From a virus, in the IMG/VR virus record IMGVR_UViG_3300038621_000255, positions 1 to 63,256 of that record: a DNA stretch of 63,256 nucleotides, one strand, 5' to 3'. Position numbers and translations under genes: made by a program. Shown piece by piece: positions 25,635 to 34,324 of this stretch. Below the pieces are notes generated by a model. It was not told the DNA's origin. It searched no databases and saw nothing but the letters and a program-made list of their open reading frames with translations. Within the stretch, counting starts at the first letter, position 1, and the number at the start of each line of letters is the position of its first letter.

Positions 25635-27239
25635 ATGACTGGAGAACTAAATACCGTGGTGAAAGAAAAACCACAAAAACCCCCTGAACTCTATCCCTTC
25701 CAAGAAAAATTCAAAAGGGATCTTAGGGTAAAGATCCGCGAAGGCAATTCCCGGATTGCCTGCGTAGCCCCCACAGGTAGTGGGAAAACGATCCTAATGG
25801 GGTCGATAATCGAAGGGGCAACCGAGAAAGGCAAGAGGGTCTTGCTGATCGTGCATTTGGACGTACTCGTAGGGCAATCCTACGAGAAGATTGCCCAGTT
25901 CATTTCCCCCGATAAAATCGGTTTTATTAAAGCTGGCTGGGAGGAAAATCCCAGCGCCCCTGTACAAATCGCTTCAATTCAAACCTTACAAAGACGAGAC
26001 TGGTGGCGAGAGCAGTTAATCCCCGATCTTATTTTCTTTGATGAGGCGCATGAAACTGCCTTCCACCAACTGGGGAAAGAGATAACCCACTCTATCTTCC
26101 CGCATTCTTTCGTTTTCGGATTCACGGCAACCCCGTGGAGGTTATCAAAGCACGAGAGTTTTTCGGATCACTTTCAAGATTTGGTGCAAGCTCCCCCACC
26201 GGGCAAACTCCAAGAACAGGGGTTTTTGTGCCCCCTGGAATATTATTCCGTTGGTAATCTGGATCTGTCGGAAGTTTCTTCCAACGGGGACTTTATCCAA
26301 AAGGACTTGGAGATCGCTGTAGATAAACCCGAAGTAGTTAAGAATGCGGTTGATAACTGGGAGAGGATCTGTCCCGAGAAGCGCACCATTGCCTTTTGTG
26401 TCACTATCAACCACGCCAAGTCAGTGGCTCAGGAATTCCAAAGCAGGGGTTATAGAGCTGATGTAGTTTCCTCCGAAACCCCCAAGGAAGAGCGCGATCG
26501 CTTATACTCTTCCCTGGAAAATGGGGAATTGCAAGTGCTGGCTTCGGTGGATGTTGTTTCGATTGGGTTTGATAGGAAACCGATTGAGGTGGGTCTACTG
26601 TTACGACCCACGAAGAGTCTAGGGAAGCATCACCAACAGATCGGTCGAATTATGAGGGTAGCCCCTGGGAAGGAGAAGGCAATTGTACTCGACCAAGCGG
26701 GCAATTGCCTACGATTCGGGCGCTTCGGTTTCCCAGAAGGGATTGAGGAATACAGTTTCGAGACCCCGCAGGAAAAGAAAAATGGCTTGCCTCCTTACAA
26801 AAAATGTCCCAAATGTGGGAGGCTTAATCTACTTGCTAACAAGTCTTGTGACTCTTGCCAATATGAGTTCCCCGGTAAGCCGAAGGAAACCTTTAAGGGG
26901 GAGCTAGGGAAAGTGGACCCCAAAACCCCCGATAAGGATTCTAAAGAAAAAAGAAAGCGATTCTTCCAAGGAAAACTTCGCCAGGCTTATCAACAGGGGT
27001 ACGCCCCCGGCTGGGCTTTCTTTAAATTCCAAGATCGGTACGGGGTTAAGCCTAGTCCCGCTTGGAAAAAGCTCTCCATATTTGAAGAGTTCAATAAGGA
27101 TAATGCTTTGCTTTACTTGGGTTATTTAAACCGGATAGCTCAAGTGAAGAGTAAAGATAAAGACTGGATTCAGCGGGAATTTAAAGCCCAATTCGGAAAA
27201 GGTCAAGAAGTAGACAACTTCCTAGATTCCAAATTGTAA
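25635..27239 (+). CDS. SF2 DEAH-type helicase with zinc ribbon
   Basis: About 534 aa. Motifs in order: Walker A APTGSGKT (~residue 48), FFDEAHE motif II (~138), GFTATPWR motif III (~165), and QIGRIMR motif VI (~340). After these come CPKCGRLN and CDSCQYEF (~390-410), a four-Cys zinc ribbon, and a helical C-terminus. This is the layout of phage and restriction-type SF2 translocases that unwind or remodel DNA in replication and recombination. The ATG at 25635 is preferred over TTG at 25626, though no good ribosome binding site is visible. It lies just upstream of the polymerase gene. Confidence 0.88.
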   Translation: MTGELNTVVKEKPQKPPELYPFQEKFKRDLRVKIREGNSRIACVAPTGSGKTILMGSIIEGATEKGKRVLLIVHLDVLVGQSYEKIAQFISPDKIGFIKAGWEENPSAPVQIASIQTLQRRDWWREQLIPDLIFFDEAHETAFHQLGKEITHSIFPHSFVFGFTATPWRLSKHESFSDHFQDLVQAPPPGKLQEQGFLCPLEYYSVGNLDLSEVSSNGDFIQKDLEIAVDKPEVVKNAVDNWERICPEKRTIAFCVTINHAKSVAQEFQSRGYRADVVSSETPKEERDRLYSSLENGELQVLASVDVVSIGFDRKPIEVGLLLRPTKSLGKHHQQIGRIMRVAPGKEKAIVLDQAGNCLRFGRFGFPEGIEEYSFETPQEKKNGLPPYKKCPKCGRLNLLANKSCDSCQYEFPGKPKETFKGELGKVDPKTPDKDSKEKRKRFFQGKLRQAYQQGYAPGWAFFKFQDRYGVKPSPAWKKLSIFEEFNKDNALLYLGYLNRIAQVKSKDKDWIQREFKAQFGKGQEVDNFLDSKL

Positions 27240-27298
27240 AAATAAGGGCAGGGGACCACCCTGCCCGCACAAAACGAACGAAAAAGGAGCGATCGCAC

Positions 27299-29191
27299 AT
27301 GCAACTATTCGATACTAGCTTATACTCCCAGAATCAGCAACAATCAGCAGACTACCCAATCCCCCAGCCCAATTGGGAACTAATCCAAACCCAAGAGAGG
27401 GCAATCGAGGTGATTGAATCCCTAATGGGGTCAGACTCTCCCTCTCCCCTTGGCATAGATTTGGAAACCACCGGATTGCACCCCCAGGATAACTCCAAGG
27501 GAGAGTACCCACGGATCCGGTTGCTACAGATAGCACCGACCCCTGATTTTTGTTACATTCTCGACCTATTCTACCTAGATGTTGGGCAGTTGTCCCTGAA
27601 TCAACTATTCCGGGAGAGGCGGAAAGTCGCTCACAACTTTAAGTTTGAGGCGCTATGGTTGAAATCTATTGGGGTAGAAGTTCGCGCCCCCTTGTTCTGC
27701 TCCTTCCTAGCTGCCCAACTGATAGAGAATGGCAAACATGAAAAGAACAACAATGGCAACAAAGAATCCCCCTATAGTCTCCGTTCCGTTGCTAGGAAAT
27801 ACGCCCAGAAAGCCATCCCAAAGGAACAACAACGCTCGGATTGGTCGAAATTGCAACTGTCAAAAGAACAGTTGGAGTACGCCGCTAGGGATGCGGCGAT
27901 CCTCCTGGAAATCCGTGAGGCTCAATTAGAACCCTTGAAATCGAATGGGCTAATAAAGGTTGCCCAATTGGAATTTAGAGCGGTCCTTGCATTTGCCCAA
28001 CTTGAATACGAAGGTGTGCTTCTAGATTGGGAGAGGCTAGAGGGTATCCGACAAGGTGCGATCGCCAAGTTGGAACCCGCTAGGCAAGAGTTTCTGAAGG
28101 CTCTAGATAGCGAGATAGGGCTGGAAAAAGATATTTTTGGGGGTTACGCCTTTAACCCCCGCTCGAACGAACAATTACTTGCTGCTTTCCAAAGGGCAGG
28201 TATCCCGGTTAGGGATGTTCGTAAGGAATCCCTAGAGCCTTTAGCCTCAGATTATCCCTTGATTGAAAGGTACTTGAGTTATCACCGAATCGAAACTCAA
28301 ATCGCTGATATTGAGAAGTATTACCCATCCAAAGCACGGAAGCATATCCCTTGGGATTCCGCTACTGGGAAGATCTTTCCCGGGTATTGGCAAATCGGAA
28401 CAATATCGGGACGTGCAAGCTCGAAAGAGCCTAATATTCAAAACCCACCAAAAGGGGAATTCCGAGAATGTGTCATCCCGGAATCTGGTAAAAGGTTTGT
28501 AGTAGGCGACTACAGCCAGGCGCATCCCCGGATTGTGGCTAAGGTCTCCTGCGATGCTGCATTCACTCAGGTTTTCCAAAATGGTGAGTGCTGCTACTCC
28601 TACGAAGCTTCTACCCTTACTGGCAAGCCGATTGAGCAAATTAAGCGGGAACACAAAGAGAAGACCAGCAACGACCGGAATGACGCGAAACCAGTAGTTT
28701 TGGGCTTTATTTATGGGCTTTCCCCTGGTGGTTACGTTCGGCAGGTACAAGGGAAACACACTGAGGCTTTTGCACGAAAAGCCCGTAACCAATTTTTTAA
28801 AACCCACCCAGAGGTCGGAAATTGGCACGAACAGATTCAGCGGAAATTGGATATTTCCGCAATCGCCACCACCCAATCGGGACGTATTGTGGAGTTGAGG
28901 GGAAGAAACCGTAGGTTTAATTTTGCTGTGAACTTTCCAGTCCTGGGCACGGAAGCCGATATGATGAAATCGGCGATGGGTTTCCTGGTTGAGGAATTCG
29001 ATAAGTTACCCTACAAGGTAAGTTTGAAGATAATGATTCACGACGAAATCGTTGTTGAGTGCCCCTGTGGTAAAGAGGAAGAGGTTTCGCAAATTCTAGA
29101 TCGCGTCATGAGGGAAGCTAGCGATTTGCTTATTTCCCCTATTCCTGCCAAGGTGGATATCGAGTCGGGTGATTCCTGGGTTAAGCCTTAA
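27299..29191 (+). CDS. polA: PolA-type DNA polymerase (no 5' nuclease)
   Basis: 630 aa after AAAAAGGAG. It has a 3'-5' exonuclease domain (GIDLETTGL ~52, HNFKFE ~105, YAARDAAIL ~194) and a family A polymerase domain (motif A DYSQAHPRI, motif B RNDAKPVVLGFIYG, motif C MIHDEIVVE). The 5' nuclease domain is absent, as in many phage PolA proteins. By ungapped comparison with E. coli Pol I, Glu710 (steric gate) is His and Phe762 is Leu. Leu762 has been linked to temperate phage. Exo motif II has Glu where Asp is usual. It is the only replicative polymerase seen and would pair with the phage clamp. Confidence 0.93.
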   Translation: MQLFDTSLYSQNQQQSADYPIPQPNWELIQTQERAIEVIESLMGSDSPSPLGIDLETTGLHPQDNSKGEYPRIRLLQIAPTPDFCYILDLFYLDVGQLSLNQLFRERRKVAHNFKFEALWLKSIGVEVRAPLFCSFLAAQLIENGKHEKNNNGNKESPYSLRSVARKYAQKAIPKEQQRSDWSKLQLSKEQLEYAARDAAILLEIREAQLEPLKSNGLIKVAQLEFRAVLAFAQLEYEGVLLDWERLEGIRQGAIAKLEPARQEFLKALDSEIGLEKDIFGGYAFNPRSNEQLLAAFQRAGIPVRDVRKESLEPLASDYPLIERYLSYHRIETQIADIEKYYPSKARKHIPWDSATGKIFPGYWQIGTISGRASSKEPNIQNPPKGEFRECVIPESGKRFVVGDYSQAHPRIVAKVSCDAAFTQVFQNGECCYSYEASTLTGKPIEQIKREHKEKTSNDRNDAKPVVLGFIYGLSPGGYVRQVQGKHTEAFARKARNQFFKTHPEVGNWHEQIQRKLDISAIATTQSGRIVELRGRNRRFNFAVNFPVLGTEADMMKSAMGFLVEEFDKLPYKVSLKIMIHDEIVVECPCGKEEEVSQILDRVMREASDLLISPIPAKVDIESGDSWVKP

Positions 29192-29196
29192 TCAAT

Positions 29197-29229
29197 TAAA
29201 AAGGGTGGGTTTTGCCCACCCTTTTAACT
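29197..29229. terminator. Bidirectional terminator
   Basis: AAAAAGGGTGGG with CCCACCCTTTT around a TTTTG loop, between the polymerase gene and the leftward gene at 29231. Confidence 0.85.
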
Positions 29230-29230
29230 T

Positions 29231-29788
29231 TTAAATTAAGTCGAAGTCCGCTCGCCGGCGGATTATTTTTGTGCGATCGCTATAGTGGTAACGCCACCCC
29301 AACCAGAAAATAAAAGTGCTGCTGCGGTTCAGGAACCGCAGTGCTTTTTCGTTTTCCTTATGGTTTGGCGCGTAGTTTTTATACAACCTTTCCAGCTCCC
29401 GGATTTCTACCCGTGCTTTATCTAAGGTTTTGCCAGGGGTAAAAGGGAACGATACGAAATCGGGAACTCCCGGGAGCTTCGGGAGATACCTTTCATTTAG
29501 TTCTTTTTCCAGGATTTCCACCCCTCGGCTTAAATTCTCTAGATCGTATCCATCGAATTGGATCGCCGCCAGGCAATCATGAACCCCGTAGAGTATTTCT
29601 TCTAGAAAACGAAGCTCCCGTACCGTTAAATGCAAATTCTGACAATCAGCCAGGGCATTTCTAGCCTTGTCTCCTTGCCCCCAGATTAGAGATTTTTCAG
29701 ACCTCTTTAAACAGTTTTGGAAAGAACAATTCCCTGGATCACCCTTTCCAAATTTCGCCTTAGTGTGGATCCTGTATTCCTTTTGCAT
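29231..29788 (-). CDS. Hypothetical protein (185 aa)
   Basis: Mostly helical and charged protein (RELRFLEEILYGVHDCLAAI, then ARVEIRELERLYKNYAP) with a basic C-terminus (TKIIRRRADFDLI). It is downstream of the leftward baseplate block but separated by a short AT-rich gap. A ribosome binding site is present but very close to the ATG. No known domain. Confidence 0.65.
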   Translation of the reverse strand: MQKEYRIHTKAKFGKGDPGNCSFQNCLKRSEKSLIWGQGDKARNALADCQNLHLTVRELRFLEEILYGVHDCLAAIQFDGYDLENLSRGVEILEKELNERYLPKLPGVPDFVSFPFTPGKTLDKARVEIRELERLYKNYAPNHKENEKALRFLNRSSTFIFWLGWRYHYSDRTKIIRRRADFDLI

Positions 29789-29836
29789 TTCCTTAAATTA
29801 AACGACTGCTTTACTATTTTAACAGCCCATTTGCAA

Positions 29837-30235
29837 TCAACCACCCACGACTACAGCCTGAAAAACATCGCGCTCGTTTTGCAGCCGCCAATTCATCCTA
29901 ACTTCGTAGTCACCTTTGGAGCTGTCAATTTCTATACTTTCCACCACAATTTCGGGAATCCATCGTTCTAGCGATCGCCTAATTTCTGCCCTTATCCTAG
30001 GTTGCCCTTGGGGGGAATCAAGGAAATCTGGCAAGTAGCTCCCGAATTGTAGATTCTGAGGTACCTGACTAGGAAGGGTGAGCAGGCATTGCCGAATCCT
30101 TTCGGATAAAGCCGCAGCATCTTCGTTGTTTTTGCCAATCTCCTGCAACCCCAAATTCTGATATTCAGGTACCTCGTCGGGGGTTTTCGATTGGTGGCTT
30201 TCTTTCCTGCTTGCCCACCATGACGCGACTGTCAT
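29837..30235 (-). CDS. Baseplate wedge protein W (gp25-like)
   Basis: 132 aa. SERIRQCLLTLPSQVPQNLQ, FGSYLPDFLDSP, IRAEIRRSLERWIPEIVVES and a later YEVRMNW reproduce the gp25/gpW baseplate wedge pattern (conserved LxT, FG, wEpRi). It initiates sheath assembly on the baseplate. The ATG at 30235 is chosen for its spacing from AAGGA; ATG 30244 is possible and would overlap the gpV gene's stop. Last of the leftward baseplate operon U-X-D-V-W. Confidence 0.85.
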   Translation of the reverse strand: MTVASWWASRKESHQSKTPDEVPEYQNLGLQEIGKNNEDAAALSERIRQCLLTLPSQVPQNLQFGSYLPDFLDSPQGQPRIRAEIRRSLERWIPEIVVESIEIDSSKGDYEVRMNWRLQNERDVFQAVVVGG

Positions 30236-30237
30236 AA

Positions 30238-31080
30238 TTACCATCCTTTGCTAGTAGCTGGTCCTTGACTGTCGGGGTGTTCGTGGTCCATTGCAGTTAC
30301 CGTAGTTCCTTCAAGAGAGAAATCTCCTACGTCTTTGATATCAAGGGAATTCCCTTTGAAATCCCATTCCCACTGTCCTGGTCCACTACCACCACCACCC
30401 ATTACCAGAGTATGCCCGAAGGCATCCTTCAAAATCCAAAGCCCACCGGTCAGAGTCAAGCTAGCTCCTGCACCATCCGCGAACTGTATATAGGGGGCTT
30501 CAAAAGTAATCTCGGTTTGAGCGCTGTGCGTTTGTCGTTCGGCGGAGGAGTTTATCTCCGAATCCGCTTCTAGGGAAATATTGTTTCCAGCACTCTGACT
30601 GATATTGTTGCCCGCATCGTTGGCGATACTCTCATCGGCGTGGTGTTCCTGGTTTTTGGCTTCGGTACGGATTAAGCCGTTTGGAATTGATATCAATCGA
30701 AGATCGCCTTCGTGGTCGTAGTACTCTTGACTCCCGTCTGTATGCTCCCACCCGTAAAGGTCTGGATTCTCAAAGGGGGTTGGTTTTTGGTCGTTATAGT
30801 CGCATGCCATCCACATTCCCTTTGAGGATGACTGCGATAGAATCACAGTCCCTGTATCGCCAACAGCGGGGATCCAGTAGTGCTTGAATCCCTTAGCTTG
30901 CTGAAAGCCAATTCGCAACCAAGGGCTTTCCGTGCCCCATCCGGGAATTTGTGCCTTTACCCGGGCTTTCTCCGGATCGACTTTCACCACCTTAGCCCCT
31001 TGATACACCCGGGCACTGGAATCCTCACTTTGTGGTGAGATTGTCTTTCCTTTTTGCGAGAGGGGATTACCATTAGCCAT
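30238..31080 (-). CDS. Baseplate spike protein V
   Basis: 280 aa. The N-terminal OB-fold region (YQGAKVVKVDPEKARVKAQI, PWLRIG, YWIPAVGDTGTVIL) and a later beta-helix-like region ending HEHPDSQGP match the gpV family. The trimeric spike forms the tip that pierces the outer membrane. It overlaps the hub gene by 8 bases, indicating translational coupling. Confidence 0.85.
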   Translation of the reverse strand: MANGNPLSQKGKTISPQSEDSSARVYQGAKVVKVDPEKARVKAQIPGWGTESPWLRIGFQQAKGFKHYWIPAVGDTGTVILSQSSSKGMWMACDYNDQKPTPFENPDLYGWEHTDGSQEYYDHEGDLRLISIPNGLIRTEAKNQEHHADESIANDAGNNISQSAGNNISLEADSEINSSAERQTHSAQTEITFEAPYIQFADGAGASLTLTGGLWILKDAFGHTLVMGGGGSGPGQWEWDFKGNSLDIKDVGDFSLEGTTVTAMDHEHPDSQGPATSKGW

Positions 31081-32155
31081 TTTCTAATAAATCTAATCCT
31101 TCAATATCGAACGCAGAAGCAGCGACGGGCGACAGGATATCCGCCACCAAGGCTTCTTTAATTTCTAGATCTAGGATTTTTCTTGAGCTTATCTTAGTTT
31201 GGTAACCACTATTATTTAGTCTATGGGAAACACTTTTCACTTGATATTTTCCATCGAATACAGGTCCGGCATTCTTCAGTTGAAAATTAACTCCTGCTTG
31301 CCATTGGGGCGATCCAGATACCGAAAAATCTAAAGTAAATTTATCTTTATTTTTCTTCTTTAAAGTACTTTCCCCAATCTTTTTAGCTTGCTCTTTGCCC
31401 TCTAAATCTTGCTTGGTAATATCGAGAGATTGCCCGTTTTCTATCTTGTTGGTTCTAGCGGTGTGTACGATATTTTCCCCCGTATCCGCATTAGTGCCCT
31501 TCACTCGCACCGAACTCGCCACATCTTCCAGCTTCTCCCGGTGGCTGGGTTCCAGCAACATGTCTTCTAGGGTAATTTCAATGGCAGGTTGCTGCGATTC
31601 TAGATCGTCTTCGTCATGTACCACCAACTTATCGGTGTCCTCAACTTTCACGATTAGGTTGTGTTCGGATGCCAAATTTCTTAAGAATTCCAAGTCGGTT
31701 TTGTTATTTTGGTCTTTTCTTTTATATTCCACGGATGGAATTTCTCCTACGAGTTCCAAGTCGTTTTTTGAGGCGATATCCTGGAAAATTTCTCGCAAAT
31801 TTGTGTTCTCCCATGCTTTACTATTGCGCGATCGCAGTTGCTTGGAAGGTGGGGTGGAACTGCCCGATAAGGTGAGCTTGTTTATCAGATTGGATTTCAA
31901 GGAATCAACCTCAAAGGTTTTCGATTCGCTCATTTCCCCATCTTCGTAACCAAACTTAACCTCGAAAAGTTGCCCTGGTTTGGGGTAGAGGTCAGTTAGC
32001 CACCTGCGGTCGGGGCTAACGACCACCAGTTCCATTGAGTCGCTTTCGCCTTCCAGGTTTTCTTTAACCGACAAGCTCTGAAATTGCTGCCCACCGAGTA
32101 ACTCGTTAATATCTCTTCCATCAAAAATCACCTGGAAGGTTGGTTTAATTGCCAT
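31073..32155 (-). CDS. Baseplate hub / late control protein D
   Basis: 360 aa. ELLGGQQFQSLSVKENLEGE, PGQLFEVKFGYEDGE, TNLREIFQDIASKNDL and TDLEFLRNLASEHNL match the gpD/gp27 hub family of P2- and Mu-like phages. The hub connects tube, spike and wedges. Overlaps of 8 and 11 bases with its neighbours show one operon. Confidence 0.87.
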   Translation of the reverse strand: MAIKPTFQVIFDGRDINELLGGQQFQSLSVKENLEGESDSMELVVVSPDRRWLTDLYPKPGQLFEVKFGYEDGEMSESKTFEVDSLKSNLINKLTLSGSSTPPSKQLRSRNSKAWENTNLREIFQDIASKNDLELVGEIPSVEYKRKDQNNKTDLEFLRNLASEHNLIVKVEDTDKLVVHDEDDLESQQPAIEITLEDMLLEPSHREKLEDVASSVRVKGTNADTGENIVHTARTNKIENGQSLDITKQDLEGKEQAKKIGESTLKKKNKDKFTLDFSVSGSPQWQAGVNFQLKNAGPVFDGKYQVKSVSHRLNNSGYQTKISSRKILDLEIKEALVADILSPVAASAFDIEGLDLLENG

Positions 32156-32375
32156 TGGATACCCTCCAGGGTGGCTTCACCTTCGTAGTACTCTCCCTAT
32201 TCTGGAAGGCAGACAATTTGAGCCGCTGCCCTGGGGTCAAAGTTAAGGGGATTGTTAGCGTTTCGTTGGGCACTTGTGAATTCCTCCCCAGGATATCGCC
32301 AAGGGATTCCCCACTACGGTAGGCGAGTAGGTCGAGACGGTCGCTATGCCCGGTGGTATAAGTTCGTATTTTCAT
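32145..32375 (-). CDS. Tail protein X (LysM-like)
   Basis: 76 aa. TGHSDRLDLLAYRSGESLGD, then PGQRLKLS is the small LysM-like gpX fold found between U and D in P2-like phages. It probably bridges tube and hub. The ATG lies 2 bases after the gpU stop. Confidence 0.8.
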   Translation of the reverse strand: MKIRTYTTGHSDRLDLLAYRSGESLGDILGRNSQVPNETLTIPLTLTPGQRLKLSAFQNRESTTKVKPPWRVSNGN

Positions 32376-32377
32376 GA

Positions 32378-32848
32378 TTAAGGTAAAGAATTTTGCACGC
32401 GCGACCAGGGAGAATCAAAGTTGATTTCCTCTTGGTCCTGTTGTTGGTAATTTAGGGATGTGCTACCAGTTAGAGACACCTTAACTGATATTACGCTAAA
32501 AGCCTTGGTACGCCGGGAATTTTGCGTGGACAATTCCAACCAGAACCAACCATTTAAGATCTCTTTCTCTTGCCCCTCAATTATCCCGGAATAGCTTACC
32601 GGTACGATCTCCCCTCGCTGCTCAATCTCGCGAAGGGATGTTAGAATTGAATCGGGGATATCAGCACCTAAAAGATCCGAGTGCAGCCAGAGATCGATTC
32701 CCCATTTTGCCTCAGCGGTGCTTACTTTCTGCCACGCCGGTTGCGATTGCCATCTTTCGAGTTTTTTCCAACTATGATTTTCCGTGAATTTATCTACGGA
32801 ACTTACCGCCACCATAGGGATAGTGATTCCGGAAATTGTTAAAGCCAA
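32378..32848 (-). CDS. Tail protein U-like
   Basis: 156 aa starting at TTG with a strong GAGGAGG. It is first of the leftward U-X-D-V-W block. VDKFTENHSWKKLERWQSQP, KWGIDLWLHSDLL and ILNGWFWLE suit the gpU tail-terminator or initiator family, assigned mainly from position. Its start overlaps by 13 bases the start of the divergent gene at 32836. Confidence 0.7.
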   Translation of the reverse strand: MALTISGITIPMVAVSSVDKFTENHSWKKLERWQSQPAWQKVSTAEAKWGIDLWLHSDLLGADIPDSILTSLREIEQRGEIVPVSYSGIIEGQEKEILNGWFWLELSTQNSRRTKAFSVISVKVSLTGSTSLNYQQQDQEEINFDSPWSRVQNSLP

Positions 32849-33186
32849 TTGCCTCCTCGATCACAGATTTCATAACAGCAATAAATGACGCTTTTGGGGC
32901 TGTCGCAGCCCTGATTTCAATTTTATCAGGCTTTACCTTTTTGATCTATCAATTCGTATCTTTGAAAAATGAGGTTTCCTACTTGAAAAGAAAGACACAA
33001 GAGCTAGAAGGGTTTACGAAAGATACCCAGGAAAGTGTTCAGAACCTGAGCTACAATTTTACAAAATCCTCTAATCTCCCAGATGAGGTAAATCGGAATA
33101 CAAATAGAATAGAGAATCTAGAGCGCGAAACAACTAAATTGGGAATCTATATTGAGCAATTAAGAGAGGACAATGGCAAGAATTAA
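32836..33186 (+). CDS. Membrane protein with coiled coil, possible holin
   Basis: 116 aa. One hydrophobic segment near residues 22-45 (AVAALISILSGFTFLIYQFV) is followed by a heptad-rich region (LKNEVSYLKRKTQELEGFTK). The size and single-TM plus coiled-coil layout resemble some phage lysis accessory or XhlA-like proteins, but similar proteins exist elsewhere. The start is a TTG without a good ribosome binding site. It is the first gene of the rightward baseplate operon and overlaps gene J by 14 bases. The only membrane protein within the tail cluster. Confidence 0.55.
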   Translation: MLKPIASSITDFITAINDAFGAVAALISILSGFTFLIYQFVSLKNEVSYLKRKTQELEGFTKDTQESVQNLSYNFTKSSNLPDEVNRNTNRIENLERETTKLGIYIEQLREDNGKN

Positions 33187-34324
33187 CCTTCCTACCCTTG
33201 GCATAGACGGCAACGAACAATCCCAACCGGATGCTCAAGCGAACGCAGATTGGTTGAAAGCGGAATTCGAGAAGGCATCCCCAGGGAGAGAATTAAGGGA
33301 CGGTGACCCCGAATCAATCTTGCTCGATCTCCTTGCCTACGCTTACTCTTTGGGGCAAGAGGGGCAGAGTTTCGCAATCCGGCAAACCCTATTGCCTTAC
33401 GCACAAGGGGAATTTTTAGATCTTTTAGGACAACCCTTTGGCGCGGAAAGGTTGAAACCCACTAGTGCGCGAACCACTTTGGAATTTTCCTTGGTGCCCG
33501 GAAACGACCCCACCTTTGTGCCCGTGGGGGTGCGCGTGCGGTCGGCAAATGGTGAGGACGTGTTTTCGACTATTGAAAGCGGTACCGCAGAAGATGGCAC
33601 CCCAGTGCAATTGGTAGCCGAGGCATTACAGGAAGGAGAATCGGCGAATGGGTATGAAGTAGGAGAGATTAACCAGCTGATCGACCCACTAGCGGGGGTT
33701 TTGGTTTCTAATACCACTGAGAGTTCTGGGGGCAGCGATGGGGAGAGTGACGAGAATTTTCGTGCCCGTATCCCTAAGAAATTACTAGAAGCTGCACCAT
33801 CAACGAATGAGGGGTACGAAGCGATAGCGAAAAGCACCGACCAAAATATCCAAGCTGTATCGGCATTGGGTCCGAAGGAACGGGTAGATTGGGGACAGCC
33901 CCAGCGGTTGGGCGAGGTTGATGTTTATATCTTGGATAAAAACGGGTTACCTTCCCCCGAACTTCTGTCCAAAGTAGAGGACGAACTCTACAAGCCAAAG
34001 AATAGAATTATTGCGGATTTCGTACACGTGGAGGCACCAACCCAGGTATCGGCGAACTTGGAAATAAATATTGTGGTGGGAAAGGAGTTTGATAATTTGA
34101 CCGTGCGGGCGCAAGTAGAGGATGAAATGCAAAAATTAATTGAAGAGTGGCAAAACCAACTGGGCGGCGAAATCCTAGAGAGCGAGGCAATTTGTCAGGC
34201 GAAGGCTGTGGAAGGGGTGAGGGACGTAACGGCATCATTAACATCTTCCGAACCCCTACCCCTAGCACCTTGGAAATGGGCTGGCGACGTGACCCTACAA
34301 GTAGATTTACAAAGTAGTTTATGA
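33173..34324 (+). CDS. Baseplate wedge protein J
   Basis: 383 aa. LRDGDPESILLDLLAYAYSL, FLDLLGQPFGAERL, GGSDGESDENFRARIPKKLL and PSTNEGYEAIAKS are hallmarks of gpJ-type wedge proteins. With W and I it forms the wedges around the hub. It overlaps gene I by 4 bases (ATGA). Confidence 0.9.
   Translation: MARINLPTLGIDGNEQSQPDAQANADWLKAEFEKASPGRELRDGDPESILLDLLAYAYSLGQEGQSFAIRQTLLPYAQGEFLDLLGQPFGAERLKPTSARTTLEFSLVPGNDPTFVPVGVRVRSANGEDVFSTIESGTAEDGTPVQLVAEALQEGESANGYEVGEINQLIDPLAGVLVSNTTESSGGSDGESDENFRARIPKKLLEAAPSTNEGYEAIAKSTDQNIQAVSALGPKERVDWGQPQRLGEVDVYILDKNGLPSPELLSKVEDELYKPKNRIIADFVHVEAPTQVSANLEINIVVGKEFDNLTVRAQVEDEMQKLIEEWQNQLGGEILESEAICQAKAVEGVRDVTASLTSSEPLPLAPWKWAGDVTLQVDLQSSL

Noticed and set aside
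25439-25687. Extra ORF overlapping the 129-aa gene and the helicase start
   Set aside because: It has no ribosome binding site and overlaps two better-supported genes.
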